A stretch of DNA of 64,000 nt from Glandiceps talaboti (GCF_964340395.1 NC_135567.1:1-64000), one strand, 5' to 3'. Positions 1 to 12,006 are shown, counted from the stretch's first letter. The notes: a model not told the origin generated them from the letters alone. Numbers and translations: made by a program.

Positions 1-124
1 AACCGGTCCAAAACCTGTCCAAACCGGTCCAAACCTGTCTTTAACCATTCCAAACCGGTCACAACCTGTCCAAACCGGTCCAAAACCATTGCAAACAAGA
101 CAAAACTGATAAAAACCAGTCAAC

Positions 125-141
125 ACCGGTTTAAAACCGGT
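125..141. repeat. Example of the recurring dyad ACCGGTTTAAAACCGGT
   Basis: Here two decamer cores meet in opposite orientation: ACCGGTTT faces AAAACCGGT. The reverse complement, ACCGGTTTTAAACCGGT, also occurs as a variant of the same site. The element returns every few hundred bases (for example 471-487), after CAGTCAAC. It is shown once as an exemplar. Confidence 0.8.
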
Positions 142-700
142 CAAAACTGACCAAAACTGGTCAAAACCTGTCGAAACCTATCGAAACCAGTCCAAAGCTG
201 GTGCAAACAAGTCAAAACCGATCAAAACCAGTCAACACAGGTTTAAAACTGGTCCAAACCTTCAAAACCGGTCCAAACCGGTCAAAAACCAGTGCAAACA
301 AGTCAAAACTGATCAAAACTAGTCAACACTGGTTTTAAACCGGTCAAAACTGATCAAAACTGGTCAAAACCTGTGCAAACATATCAAAACCGGTCCAAAA
401 CCTGTCCAAACCGGTCCAAACCTGTCCAAAACCATTGCAAACAAGACAAAACTGATAAAAACCAGTCAACACCGGTTTAAAACCGGTCAAAACTGATCAA
501 AACTGGTCAAAACCTGTCAAAACCGGTTCAAACCTGTCCAAAACCATTCCAAACCGGTCACAACCTGTGCAAACATATCAAAACCTGTCCAAAACCATTC
601 CAAACCGGTCACAACCAGTCCAAACCGGTCCAAAACCATTGCAAACAAGACAAAAAAGGTCAAAACTTGTCCATACCGGTTTTAAAACAGTCAAATCCGA

Positions 701-920
701 TCATAATTAGTTAAAACATAAACAATACTGTCAAAACCCGACCAAACCGCAAACCGGTCGACACCTGTCCAAACCTGTTCTGTACAGGTTTAAATGAGTC
801 AAAACCTGTGCAAACCTGTCCAAACGGTCCAAACCGGTCGAAAACCTATCCAAGGCGGACCAAAACTGGTGAAAATGAGTCAATACAGGTCAAAACCTGC
901 CAAATTGGTTATATACAGGT
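701..920 (+). repeat. 220-bp module 1
   Basis: Reference copy of the module. In order: AT-rich head TCATAATTAGTTAAAACA (701-718), GTCGAC, perfect hairpin arms AAACCTGT and ACAGGTTT around TCTGT (772-792), TAAATGAGTC, GGCGGAC island (855-861), GAAAATGAGTC, TTGGTTATATACAGGT tail (905-920). The variant here is ATACAGGTC and CCTGCC where most copies have ATACCGGTC and CCTTCC. Confidence 0.9.
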
Positions 921-1542
921 GAAAACAGGTCAAAACTGGTCAAAACCTGTCAAAACTGGTTCAAACCTGTCGAAACCTATCGAAACCAGTCCAAAGCTGG
1001 TGAAAACAAGTCAAAACCGATCAAAACCAGTCAACACAGGTTTAAAACCGGTCCAAACCGGTCAAAAACCTATCCAAACAGGTCCAAAACCAGTGCAAAC
1101 AAGTCAAAACCGATCAAAATCAGTCAACACCGGTTTTAAACCGATCAAAACTGATCAAAACTGGTTAAAACCTGTCAAAACCGGTTTAAAACCAGTGAAA
1201 ACTGTTCAAAACCTGTGCAAACCTATCAAAGCTGGTCAAAAATAGGTGCCAACAACTCAAAACCCGTCAAAACCGATCAAAACTTGTCAAAACCTGTCCA
1301 AAACTTTCAAAACCGGTCCAAAACCTGTGCAAACATATCAAAACCGGTCCAAAACCTGTCCAAACCGGTCCAAACCGGTCCAAAACCATTCCAAACCGGT
1401 CACAACCTGTGCAAACATATCAAAACCTGTCCAAAACCATTCCAAACCAGTCACAACCAGTCCAAACAGGTCCAAAACCATTGCAAACAAGACAAAAAAG
1501 GTCAAAACCTGTCCATACCGGTTTTAAAACAGTCAAATCCGA

Positions 1543-1762
1543 TCATAATTAGTTAAAACATAAACAAAACTGTCAAAACCCGACCAAACCGCAAACCGGT
1601 CGACACCTGTCCAAACCTGTTCTGTACAGGTTTAAATGAGTCAAAACCTGTGCAAACCTGTCCAAACGGTCCAAACCGGTCGAAAACCTATCCAAGGCGG
1701 ACCAAAACTGGTGAAAATGAGTCAATACCGGTCAAAACCTTCCAAATTGGTTATATACAGGT
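1543..1762 (+). repeat. 220-bp module 2
   Basis: Complete. The head reads AACAAAACTG (AACAATACTG in module 1), with CCTTCC. Its hairpin is 842 bp after that of module 1. Confidence 0.9.
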
Positions 1763-2382
1763 GAAAACAGATCAAAACTGGTCAAAAACTGTCAAAACTG
1801 GTTCAAACCTGTCGAAACCTATCGAAAGCATTCCAAAACTGGTGAAAACAAGTCAAAACCGATCAAAACCAGTCAACACCGGTTTAAAACCGGTCAAACC
1901 TGATCAAAACTGGTCAAAACCTGTCGCAAACCGGTTTAAAACCAGTGAAAACTGGTCAAAACCTGTGCAAACCTGTCAAACCGGTCCAAACCGGTCAAAA
2001 ATAGTTGCCAACAACTCAAAACCCGTCAAAACCGATCAAAATTTGTCAAAACCTGTCCAAACCTTTCAAAACCGGTCCAAACCGGTCGAAAACCTATCCA
2101 GACTGGTCCAAAAACAGTGCAAACAAGTCAAAACTGATCAAAACCAGTCAACACCGGTTTAAAACCGGTCAAAACTGATCAAAACTGGTCAAAACCTGTC
2201 AAAACCGGTTCAAACCTGTCCAAAACCATTCCAAACCGGTCACAACCTGTGCAAACATATCAAAACCTGTCCAAAACCATTCCAAACCGGTCACAACCAG
2301 TCCAAACCGGTCCAAAACCATTGCAAACAAGACAAAAAAGGTCAAAACTTGTCCATACCGGTTTTAAAACAGTCAAATCCGA

Positions 2383-2602
2383 TCATAATTAGTTAAAACA
2401 TAAACAATACTGTCAAAACCCGACCAAACCGCAAACCGGTCGACACCTGTCCAAACCTGTTCTGTACAGGTTTAAATGAGTCAAAACCTGTGCAAACCTG
2501 TCCAAACGGTCCAAACCGGTCGAAAACCTATCCAAGGCGGATCAAAACTGGTGAAAATGAGTCAATACCGGTCAAAACCTTCCAAATTGGTTATATACAG
2601 GT
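2383..2602 (+). repeat. 220-bp module 3
   Basis: Complete. The island reads GGCGGATC instead of GGCGGACC. Spacing from module 2 is 840 bp. Confidence 0.9.
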
Positions 2603-3130
2603 GAAAACAGATCAAAACTGGTCAAAACCTGTCAAAACTGGTTCAAACCTGTCGAAACCTATCGAAAGCATTCCAAAACTGGTGAAAACAAGTCAAAACT
2701 GATCAAAACTAGTCAACACTGGTTTTAAACCGGTCAAAACTGATCAAAACTGGTCAAAACCTTTGCAAATATATCAAAACCGGTCCAAAACCTGTCCAAA
2801 CCGGTCCAAACCTGTCTTTAACCATTCCAAACCGGTCACAACCTGTCCAAACCGGTCCAAAACCATTGCAAACAAGACAAAACTGATAAAAACCAGTCAA
2901 CACCGGTTTAAAACCGGTCAAAACTGACCAAAACTGGTCAAAACCAGTCAAAACCGGTTCAAACCTATCCAAAACCATTCCAAACCGGTCACAACCTGTG
3001 CAACATATCAAAACCTGTCCAAAACCATTCCAAACCGGTCACAACCAGTCCAAACCGGTCCAAAACCATTGCAAACAAGACAAAAAAGGTCAAAACTTGT
3101 CCATACCGGTATTAAAACAGTCAAATCCGA

Positions 3131-3350
3131 TCATAATTAGTTAAAACATAAACAATACTGTCAAAACCCGACCAAACCGCAAACCGGTCGACACCTGTCC
3201 AAACCTGTTCTGTACAGGTTTAAATGAGTCAAAACCTGTGCAAACCTGTCCAAACGGTCCAAACCGGTCGAAAACCTATCCAAGGCGGACCAAAACTGGT
3301 GAAAATGAGTCAATACCGGTCAAAACCTTCCAAATTGGTTATATACAGGT
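3131..3350 (+). repeat. 220-bp module 4
   Basis: Complete. It is preceded by CCGGTATTAAAACAG, a change not seen before other modules. Spacing is 748 bp. Confidence 0.9.
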
Positions 3351-4246
3351 GAAAACAGGTCAAAACTGGTTCAAACCTGTCGAAACCTATCGAAAGCATT
3401 CCAAAACTGGTGAAAACAAGTCAAAACCGATCAAAACCAGTCAACACCGGTTTTAAACCGGTCAAACCTGATCAAAACTGGTCAAAACCTGTCGCAAACC
3501 GGTTTAAAACCAGTGAAAACTGGTCAAAACCTGTGCAAACCGGTTTAAAACCAGTGAAAACTGGTCAAAACCTGTCCAAACCGGTCCAAACCGGTCCAAA
3601 CCGGTCAAAAATAGGTGCCAACAACTCAAAACCCGTCAAAACTGATCAAAACTTGTCAAAACCTGTCAAAACTGGTTCAAACCTGTCGAAACCTATCGAA
3701 AGCATTCCAAAACTGGTGAAAACAAGTCAAAACCGATCAAAACAAGTCAAAACCTGTCCAAAACTTTCAAAACCGGTCCAAACCGGTCGAAAACCAGTGC
3801 AAACAAGTCAAAACTGATCAAAACCAGTCAACACTGGTTTTAAACCGGTCAAAACTGATCAAAACTGGTCAAAACCTTTGCAAACATATCAAAACCGGTC
3901 CAAAACCTGTCCAAACCGGTCCAAACCTGTCTTTAACCATTCCAAACCGGTCACAACCTGTCCAAACCGGTCCAAAACCATTGCAAACAAGACAAAACTG
4001 ATAAAAACCAGTCAACACCGGTTTAAAACCGGTCAAAACTGATCAAAACTGGTCAAAACCTGTCAAAACCGGTTCAAACCTGTCCAAAACCATTCCAAAC
4101 CGGTCACAACCTGTGCAAACATATCAAAACCTGTCCAAAACCATTCCAAACCGGTCACAACCAGTCCAAACCGGTCCAAAACCATTGCAAACAAGACAAA
4201 AAAGGTCAAAACTTGTCCATACCGGTTTTAAAACAGTCAAATCCGA

Positions 4247-4466
4247 TCATAATTAGTTAAAACATAAACAATACTGTCAAAACCCGACCAAACCGCAAAC
4301 CGGTCGACACCTGTCCAAACCTGTTCTGTACAGGTTTAAATGAGTCAAAACCTGTGCAAACCTGTCCAAACGGTCCAAACCGGTCGAAAACCTATCCAAG
4401 GCGGACCAAAACTGGTGAAAATGAGTCAATACCGGTCAAAACCTGCCAAATTGGTTATATACAGGT
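4247..4466 (+). repeat. 220-bp module 5
   Basis: Complete, with CCTGCC as in modules 1 and 10. Spacing from module 4 is 1116 bp. Confidence 0.9.
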
Positions 4467-5127
4467 GAAAACAGGTCAAAACTGGTCAAAACCTGTCAAA
4501 ACTGGTTCAAACCTGTCGAAACCTATCGAAAGCATTCCAAAACTGGTGAAAACAAGTCAAAACCAGTCAACACCGGTTTTAAACCGGTCAAACCTGATCA
4601 AAACTGGGCAAAACCTGTCCGAAACCGGTTTAAAACAAGTGAAAACTGGTCAAAACCTGTGCAAACCGGTTTAAAACCAGTGAAAACTGGTCAAAACCTG
4701 TGCAAACCTGTCAAACCGGTCCAAACCGGTCAAAAATAGGTGCAAACAACTCAAAACCCGTCAAAACCAATCAAAATTTGTCCAAACCTGTCCAAACCTT
4801 TTAAAACCGGTCCAAACCGGTCGAAAACCAGTGCAAACAAGTCAAAACTGATCAAAACCAGTCAACACTGGTTTTAAACCGGTCAAAACTGATCAAAACT
4901 GGTCAAAACCTGTGCAAACATATCAAAACCGGTCCAAAACCTGTCCAAACCGGTCCAAACCTGTCCAAAACCATTCCAAACCGGTCACAACCTGTGCAAA
5001 CATATCAAAACCTGTTCAAAACCATTCCAAACCGGTCACAACCAGTCCAAACCGGTCCAAAACCATTGCAAACAAGACAAAAAAGGTCAAAACTTGTCCA
5101 TACCGGTTTTAAAACAGTCAAATCCGA

Positions 5128-5347
5128 TCATAATTAGTTAAAACATAAACAATACTGTCAAAACCCGACCAAACCGCAAACCGGTCGACACCTGTCCAAA
5201 CCTGTTCTGTACAGGTTTAAATGAGTCAAAACCTGTGCAAACCTGTCCAAACGGTCCAAACCGGTCGAAAACCTATCCAAGGCGGACCAAAACTGGTGAA
5301 AATGAGTCAATACCGGTCAAAACCTTCCAAATTGGTTATATACAGGT
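5128..5347 (+). repeat. 220-bp module 6
   Basis: Complete and close to consensus. It is followed by AAAAACTGTCAAAACTGG, as after module 2 and after the broken module at 10,708. Confidence 0.9.
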
Positions 5348-6343
5348 GAAAACAGATCAAAACTGGTCAAAAACTGTCAAAACTGGTTCAAACCTGTCGA
5401 AACCTATCGAAAGCATTCCAAAACTGGTGAAAACAAGTCAAAACCGATCAAAACCAGTCAACACAGGTTTAAAACCGGTCAAACCTGATCAAAACTGGTC
5501 AAAACCTGTCGCAAACCGGTTTAAAACCAGTGAAAACTGGTCAAAACCTGTGCAAACCTGTCAAACCGGTCCAAACCGGTCAAAAATAGTTGCCAACAAC
5601 TCAAAACCCGTCAAAACCGATCAAAACTTGTCAAAACCTGTCAAAACCTTTCAAAACCGATCCAAACCGGTCGAAAACCTATCTAAACTGGTCCAAAAAC
5701 AGTGCAAACAAGTCAAGCTGATCAAAACCAGTCAACACCGGTTTAAAACCGGTCAAAACTAATCAAAACTGGTCAAAACCTGTCAAAACCGGTTCAAACC
5801 TGTCGAAACCTATCGAAACCAGTCCAAAGCTGGTGCAAACAAGTCAAAACCGATCAAAACCAGTCAACACAGGTTTAAAACTGGTCCAAACCTTCAAAAC
5901 CGGTCCAAACCGGTCAAAAACCAGTGCAAACAAGTCAAAACTGATCAAAACCAGTCAACACTGGTTTTAAACCGGTCAAAACTGATCAAAACTGGTCAAA
6001 ACCTGTGCAAACATATCAAAACCGGTCCAAAACCTGTCCAAACCGGTCCAAACCTGTCCAAAACCATTGCAAACAAGACAAAACTGATAAAAACCAGTCA
6101 ACACCGGTTTAAAACCGGTCAAAACTGATCAAAACTGATCAAAACCGCTCCAAAACCTGTCCAAACCGGTCCAAACCTGTCCAAAACCATTCCAAACCGG
6201 TCACAACCTGTGCAAACATATCAAAACCTGTCCAAAACCATTCCAAACCAGTCACAACCAGTCCAAACAGGTCCAAAACCATTGCAAACAAGACAAAAAA
6301 TGTCAAAACCTGTCCATACCGGTTTTAAAACAGTCAAATCCGA

Positions 6344-6563
6344 TCATAATTAGTTAAAACATAAACAAAACTGTCAAAACCCGACCAAACCGCAAACCGG
6401 TCGACACCTGTCCAAACCTGTTCTGTACAGGTTTAAATGAGTCAAAACCTGTGCAAACCTGTCCAAACGGTCCAAACCGGTCGAAAACCTATCCAAGGCG
6501 GACCAAAACTGGTGAAAATGAGTCAATACCGGTCAAAACCTTCCAAATTGGTTATATACAGGT
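6344..6563 (+). repeat. 220-bp module 7
   Basis: Counterpart of module 2 at offset 4801, sharing AACAAAACTG. It is preceded by GACAAAAAATGTC. Confidence 0.9.
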
Positions 6564-7183
6564 GAAAACAGATCAAAACTGGTCAAAACCTGTCAAAACT
6601 GGTTCAAACCTGTCGAAACCTATCGAAAGCATTCCAAAACTGGTGAAAACAAGTCAAAACCGATCAAAACCAGTCAACACCGGTTTAAAACCGGTCAAAC
6701 CTGATCAAAACTGGTCAAAACCTGTCGCAAACCGGTTTAAAACCAGTGAAAACTGGTCAAAACCTGTGCAAACCTGTCAAACCGGTCCAAACCGGTCAAA
6801 AATAGTTGCCAACAACTCAAAACCCGTCAAAACCGATCAAAATTTGTCAAAACCTGTCCAAACCTTTCAAAACCGGTCCAAACCGGTCGAAAACCTATCC
6901 AGACTGGTCCAAAAACAGTGCAAACAAGTCAAAACTGATCAAAACCAGTCAACACCGGTTTAAAACCGGTCAAAACTGATCAAAACTGGTCAAAACCTGT
7001 CAAAACCGGTTCAAACCTGTCCAAAACCATTCCAAACCGGTCACAACCTGTGCAAACATATCAAAACCTGTCCAAAACCATTCCAAACCGGTCACAACCA
7101 GTCCAAACCGGTCCAAAACCATTGCAAACAAGACAAAAAAGGTCAAAACTTGTCCATACCGGTTTTAAAACAGTCAAATCCGA

Positions 7184-7403
7184 TCATAATTAGTTAAAAC
7201 ATAAACAATACTGTCAAAACCCGACCAAACCGCAAACCGGTCGACACCTGTCCAAACCTGTTCTGTACAGGTTTAAATGAGTCAAAACCTGTGCAAACCT
7301 GTCCAAACGGTCCAAACCGGTCGAAAACCTATCCAAGGCGGACCAAAACTGGTGAAAATGAGTCAATACCGGTCAAAACCTTCCAAATTGGTTATATACA
7401 GGT
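7184..7403 (+). repeat. 220-bp module 8
   Basis: Counterpart of module 3 at offset 4801, but with the usual GGCGGACC. The GGATC of module 3 is therefore a later change in one copy. Confidence 0.9.
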
Positions 7404-7934
7404 GAAAACAGATCAAAACTGGTCAAAACCTGTCAAAACTGGTTCAAACCTGTCGAAACCTATCGAAAGCATTCCAAAACTGGTGAAAACAAGTCAAAAC
7501 TGATCAAAACCAGTCAACACTGGTTTTAAACCGGTCAAACCTGATCAAAACTGGTCAAAACCTTTGCAAATATATCAAAACCGGTCCAAAACCTGTCCAA
7601 ACCGGTCCAAACCTGTCTTTAACCATTCCAAACCGGTCACAACCTGTCCAAACCGGTCCAAAACCATTGCAAACAAGACAAAACTGATAAAAATCAGTCA
7701 ACACCGGTTTAAAACCGGTCAAAACTGAGACCAAAACTGGTCAAAACCTGTCAAAACCGGTTCAAACCTATCCAAAACCATTCCAAACCGGTCACAACCT
7801 GTGCAAACATATCAAAACCTGTCCAAAACCATTCCAAACCGGTCACAACCAGTCCAAACCGGTCCAAAACCATTGCAAACAAGACAAAAAAGGTCAAAAC
7901 TTGTCCATACCGGTTTTAAAACATTCAAATCCGA

Positions 7935-8154
7935 TCATAATTAGTTAAAACATAAACAAAACTGTCAAAACCCGACCAAACCGCAAACCGGTCGACACCT
8001 GTCCAAACCTGTTCTGTACAGGTTTAAATGAGTCAAAACCTGTGCAAACCTGTCCAAACGGTCCAAACCGGTCGAAAACCTATCTAAGGCGGACCAAAAC
8101 TGGTGAAAATGAGTCAATACCGGTCAAAACCTTCCAAATTGGTTATATACAGGT
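7935..8154 (+). repeat. 220-bp module 9
   Basis: Counterpart of module 4 at offset 4804. It has CTATCTAAGGCGG and is preceded by AAAACATTC. Confidence 0.9.
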
Positions 8155-9049
8155 GAAAACAGGTCAAAACTGGTTCAAACCTGTCGAAACCTATCGAAAG
8201 CATTCCAAAACTGGTGAAAACAAGTCAAAACCGATCAAAACCAGTCAACACCGGTTTTAAACCGATCAAACCTGATCAAAACTGGTCAAAACCTGTCGCA
8301 AACCGGTTTAAAACCAGTGAAAACTGGTCAAAACCTGTGCAAACCGGTTTAAAACCAGTGAAAACTGGTCAAAACCTGTGCAAACCTGTCAAACCGGTCC
8401 AAACCGGTCAAAAATAGGTGCCAACAACTCAAAACCCGTCAAAACCGATCAAAACTTGTCAAAACCTGTCAAAACTGGTTCAAACCTGTCGAAACCTATC
8501 GAAAGCATTCCAAAACTGGTGAAAGCAAGTCAAAACCGATCAAAACAAGTCAAAACCTGTCCAAAACTTTCAAAACCGGTCCAAGCCGGTCGAAAACCAG
8601 TGCAAACAAGTCAAAACTGATCAAAACCAGTCAACACTGGTTTTAAACCGGTCAAAATCGATCAAAACTGGTCAAAACCTTTGCAAACATATCAAAACCG
8701 GTCCAAAACCTGTCCAAACCGGTCCAAACCTGTCTTTAACCATTCCAAACCGGTCACAACCTGTCCAAACCGGTCCAAAACCATTGCAAACAAGACAAAA
8801 CTGATAAAAACCAGTCAACACCGGTTTAAAACCGGTCAAAACTGATCAAAACTGGTCAAAACCTGTCAAAACCGGTTCGAACCTGTCCAAAACCATTCCA
8901 AACCGGTCACAACCTGTGCAAACATATCAAAACCTGTCCAAAACCATTCCAAACCGGTCACAACCAGTCCAAACCGGTCCAAAACCATTGCAAACAAGAC
9001 AAAAAAGGTCAAAACTTGTCCATACCGGTTTTAAAACAGTCAAATCCGA

Positions 9050-9267
9050 TCATAATTAGTTAAAACAAACAATACTGTCAAAACCCGACCAAACCGCAAA
9101 CCGGTCGACACCTGTCCAAACCTGTTCTGTACAGGTTTAAATGAGTCAAAACCTGTGCAAACCTGTCCAAACGGTCCAAACCGGTCGAAAACCTATCCAA
9201 GGCGGACCAAAACTGCTGAAAATGAGTCAATACAGGTCAAAACCTGCCAAATTGGTTATATACAGGT
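9050..9267 (+). repeat. 220-bp module 10 (2 bp short)
   Basis: Counterpart of module 5. The head has lost 2 bp (TTAAAACAAACAATAC). It also has ACTGCTGAAAATG for ACTGGTGAAAATG. Confidence 0.9.
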
Positions 9268-10234
9268 GAAAACAGGTCAAAACTGGTCAAAACCTGTCAA
9301 AACTGGTTCAAACCTGTCGAAACCTATCGAAAGCATTCCAAAACTGGTGAAAACAAGTCAAAACCGATCAAAACCAGTCAACACCGGTTTTAAACCGGTC
9401 AAACCTGATCAAAACTGGGCAAAACCTGTCCGAAACCGGTTTAAAACCAGTGAAAACTGGTCAAAACCTGTGCAAACCGGTTTAAAACCAGTGAAAACTG
9501 GTCAAAACCTGTGCAAACCTGTCAAACCGGTCCAAACCGGTCAAAAATAGGTGCAAACAACTCAAAACCCGTCAAAACCAATCACAATTTGTCAAAACCT
9601 GTCCAAACCATTTAAAATCGGTCCAAACCGGTCGAAAACCAGTGCAAACAAGTCAAAACTGATCAAAACCAGTCAACACTGGTTTTAAACCGGTCAAAAC
9701 TGATCAAAACTGGTCAAAACCTGTGCAAACATATCAAAACCGGTCCAAAACCTGTCCAAACCGGTCCAAACCTGTCCAAAACCATTCCAAACCGGTCACA
9801 ACCTGTGCAAACATATCAAAACCTGTCCAAAACCATTCCAAACCAGTCAAAACCAGTCCAAACAGGTCCAAAACCATTGCAAACAAGACAAAATTTGTCA
9901 AAACCTGTCCAAACCTTTCAAAACCGGTCCATACCGGACGAAAACCTATCCAGACTGGTCCAAAAACAGTGCAAACAAGTCAAAACTGATCAAAACCAGT
10001 CAACACCGGTTTAAAACCGGTCAAAACTGATCAAAACTGGTCAAAACCTGTCAAAACCGGTTCAAACCTGTCCAAAACCATTCCAAACCGGTCACAACCT
10101 GTGCAAACATATCAAAACCTGTCCAAAACCATTCCAAACCGGTCACAACCAGTCCAAACCGGTCCAAAACCATTGCAAACAAGACAAAAAAGGTCAAAAC
10201 TTGTCCTTACCGGTTTTAAAACAGTCAAATCCGA

Positions 10235-10454
10235 TCATAATTAGTTGAAATATAAACAATACTGTCAAAACCCGACCAAACCGCAAACCGGTCGACACCT
10301 GTCCAAACCTGTTCTGTACAGGTTTAAATGAGTCAAAACCTGTGCAAACCTGTCCAAACGGTCCAAACCGGTCGAAAACCTATCCAAGGCGGACCAAAAC
10401 TGGTGAAAATGAGTCAATACCGGTCAAAACCTTCCAAATTGGTTATATACAGGT
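10235..10454 (+). repeat. 220-bp module 11
   Basis: Complete; last module of the AAAACAG subfamily. The head reads TTAGTTGAAATATAAAC. Confidence 0.9.
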
Positions 10455-10707
10455 GAAAACAGATCAAAACTGGTCAAAACCTGTCAAAACTGGTTCAAAC
10501 CTGTCGAAACCTATCGAAAGCATTCCAAAACTGGTGCAAACAAGTCAAAACCGATCAAAACCAGTCAACACAGGTTTAAAACCGGTCCAAACCTTTCAAA
10601 ACCGGTCCAAACCGGTCACAACCAGTCCAAACCGGTCCAAAACCATTGCAAACAAGACAAAAAAGGTCAAAACCTGTCCATACCGGTTTTAAACCAGTCA
10701 AATCCGA

Positions 10708-10745
10708 TCATGATTAGTTAAAACATAAACAATACTGTCAAAACT
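10708..10745 (+). repeat. Truncated module at the block I/II boundary
   Basis: Only the AT-rich head (with CATGATTAG) is left. After CTGTCAAAACTC the sequence jumps to AAAACTGGTCAAAAACTGTC, which normally follows the module tail. The hairpin, GGCGGAC island and tail have been deleted. Confidence 0.85.
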
Positions 10746-12006
10746 CAAAACTGGTCAAAAACTGTCAAAACTGGTTCAAACCTGTCGAAACCTATCGAAA
10801 GCATTCCAAAACTGGTGAAAACAAGTCAAAACCGATCAAAACCAGTCAACACCGGTTTAAAACCGGTCAAACCTGATCAAAACTGGTCAAAACCTGTCGC
10901 AAACCGGTTTAAAACCAGTGAAAACTGGTCAAAACCTGTGCAAACCTGTCAAACCGGTCCAAACCGGTCAAAAATAGTTGCCAACAACTCAAAACCCGTC
11001 AAAACCGATCAAAATTTGTCAAAACCTGTCCAAACCTGTCCAAACCGGTCCAAACCGGTCGAAAACCTATCCAGACTGGTCCAAAAACAGTGCAAACAAG
11101 TCAAAACTGATCAAAACCAGTCAACACCGGTTTAAAACCGGTCAAAACTAATCAAAACTGGTCAAAACCTGTCAAAACCGGTTCAAACCTGTCGAAACCT
11201 ATCGAAACCAGTCCAAAGCTGGTGCAAACAAGTCAAAACCGATCAAAACCAGTCAACACAGGTTTAAAACCGGTCCAAACCGGTCGTAAACCAGTGTAAA
11301 CAAGTCAAAACTAATCAAAACCAGTCAACACTGGTTTTAAACCGGTCAAAACTGATCAAAACTGGTCAAAACCTTTGCAAATATATCAAAACCGGTCCAA
11401 AACCTTCCAAATTGGTTATATACAGGTGAAAACAGATCAAAACTGGTCAAAACCTGTCAAAACTGGTTCAAACCTGTCGAAACCTATCGAAAGCATTCCA
11501 AAACCAGTGCAAACAAGCCAAAACTGATCAAAACCAGTCAACACCGGTTTAAAACCGGTCAAAACTAATCAAAACTGGTCAAAACCTGTCAAAACCGGTT
11601 CAAACCTGTCGAAACCTATCGAAATCAGTCCAAAGCTGGTGCAAACAAGTCAAAACCGATCAAAACCAGTCAACACAGGTTTAAAACCTGTCCAAACCTT
11701 TCCAAACCGGTCCAAACCGGTCAAAAACCAGTGCAAACAAGTCAAAACTGATCAAAACCAGTCAACACTGGTTTTAAACCGGTCAAAACTGATCAAAACT
11801 GGTCAAAACCTGTGCAAACATATCGAAACCGGTCCAAACCTGTCCAAAACCATTCCAAACCGGTCACAACCTGTGCAAACATATCAAAACCTGTCCAAAA
11901 CCATTCCAAACCAGTCACAACCAGTCCAAACAGGTCCAAAACCATTGCAAACAAGACAAAAAAGGTCAAAACCTGTCCATACCGGTTTTAAACCAGTCAA
12001 ATCCGA

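Larger units (their letters stand above)
1390..6190. repeat. 4801-bp tandem unit, first copy
   Basis: Modules at 1543, 2383, 3131 and 4247 recur at 6344, 7184, 7935 and 9050, with start offsets of 4801-4804 bp. Module spacing follows the same pattern in both copies (840, 748, 1116 against 840, 751, 1113). The differences are 1-2-bp indels rather than whole decamers, for example CAACATATC at 3001 for CAAACATATC. Ends are approximate. Confidence 0.82.
6191..9893. repeat. 4801-bp tandem unit, second copy (cut short)
   Basis: Partial second copy of 1390-6190. It follows the first copy until about 9893, where GACAAAATTTGTC replaces the expected GACAAAAAAGGTC and the match stops. Private changes include an extra GA near 7728 and a 2-bp loss in the AT-rich head of the module at 9050. 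Confidence 0.8.
1..10745. repeat. Block I: 'AAAACAG' subfamily of the array
   Basis: Eleven complete modules lie here, spaced 748-1216 bp apart. In each the sequence just before the module reads GGTTTTAAAACAGTC (GGTATTAAAACAGTC before the 3131 module). To the right of this block the same place reads GGTTTTAAACCAGTC. The block also shows forms rarely seen elsewhere, such as GTCTTTAACCATTCC (near 2813, 3929, 7615 and 8731) and TAGTTGCC in place of TAGGTGC (near 2006, 5587, 6803 and 10,975). It ends at a truncated module. It is probably an older or separately homogenised part of the array. Confidence 0.8.

Noticed and set aside
713-723. AAAACATAAAC in the module head: its reverse complement GTTTATGTTTT matches 10 of 11 positions of the budding-yeast origin consensus
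   Set aside because: That consensus is specific to budding yeasts, a short AT-rich match is expected by chance, and modules 19, 21 and 30 (CATTAAC) break it. The organism is unknown.
772-792. The module hairpin as a transcription terminator or attachment site
   Set aside because: There is no T-run after the stem, no gene to terminate, and no integrase or mobile element. It is reported only as a conserved structure of the module.
701-920. The 220-bp module as a transposable element or its remnant
   Set aside because: It has no terminal inverted repeats, target-site duplications, poly-A tail or coding capacity, and much of it is still recognisable decamer sequence. It looks like a diverged part of the repeat that was copied along with it.
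2754-3011. Open frames on the - strand rich in Phe, Gly, Val, Trp and Arg (also 15,979-16,197 and 29,765-29,977)
   Set aside because: They lie where GTCCAAAC-type decamers dominate, which removes the TGA of the - strand. There is no domain, signal peptide or other evidence of a gene.
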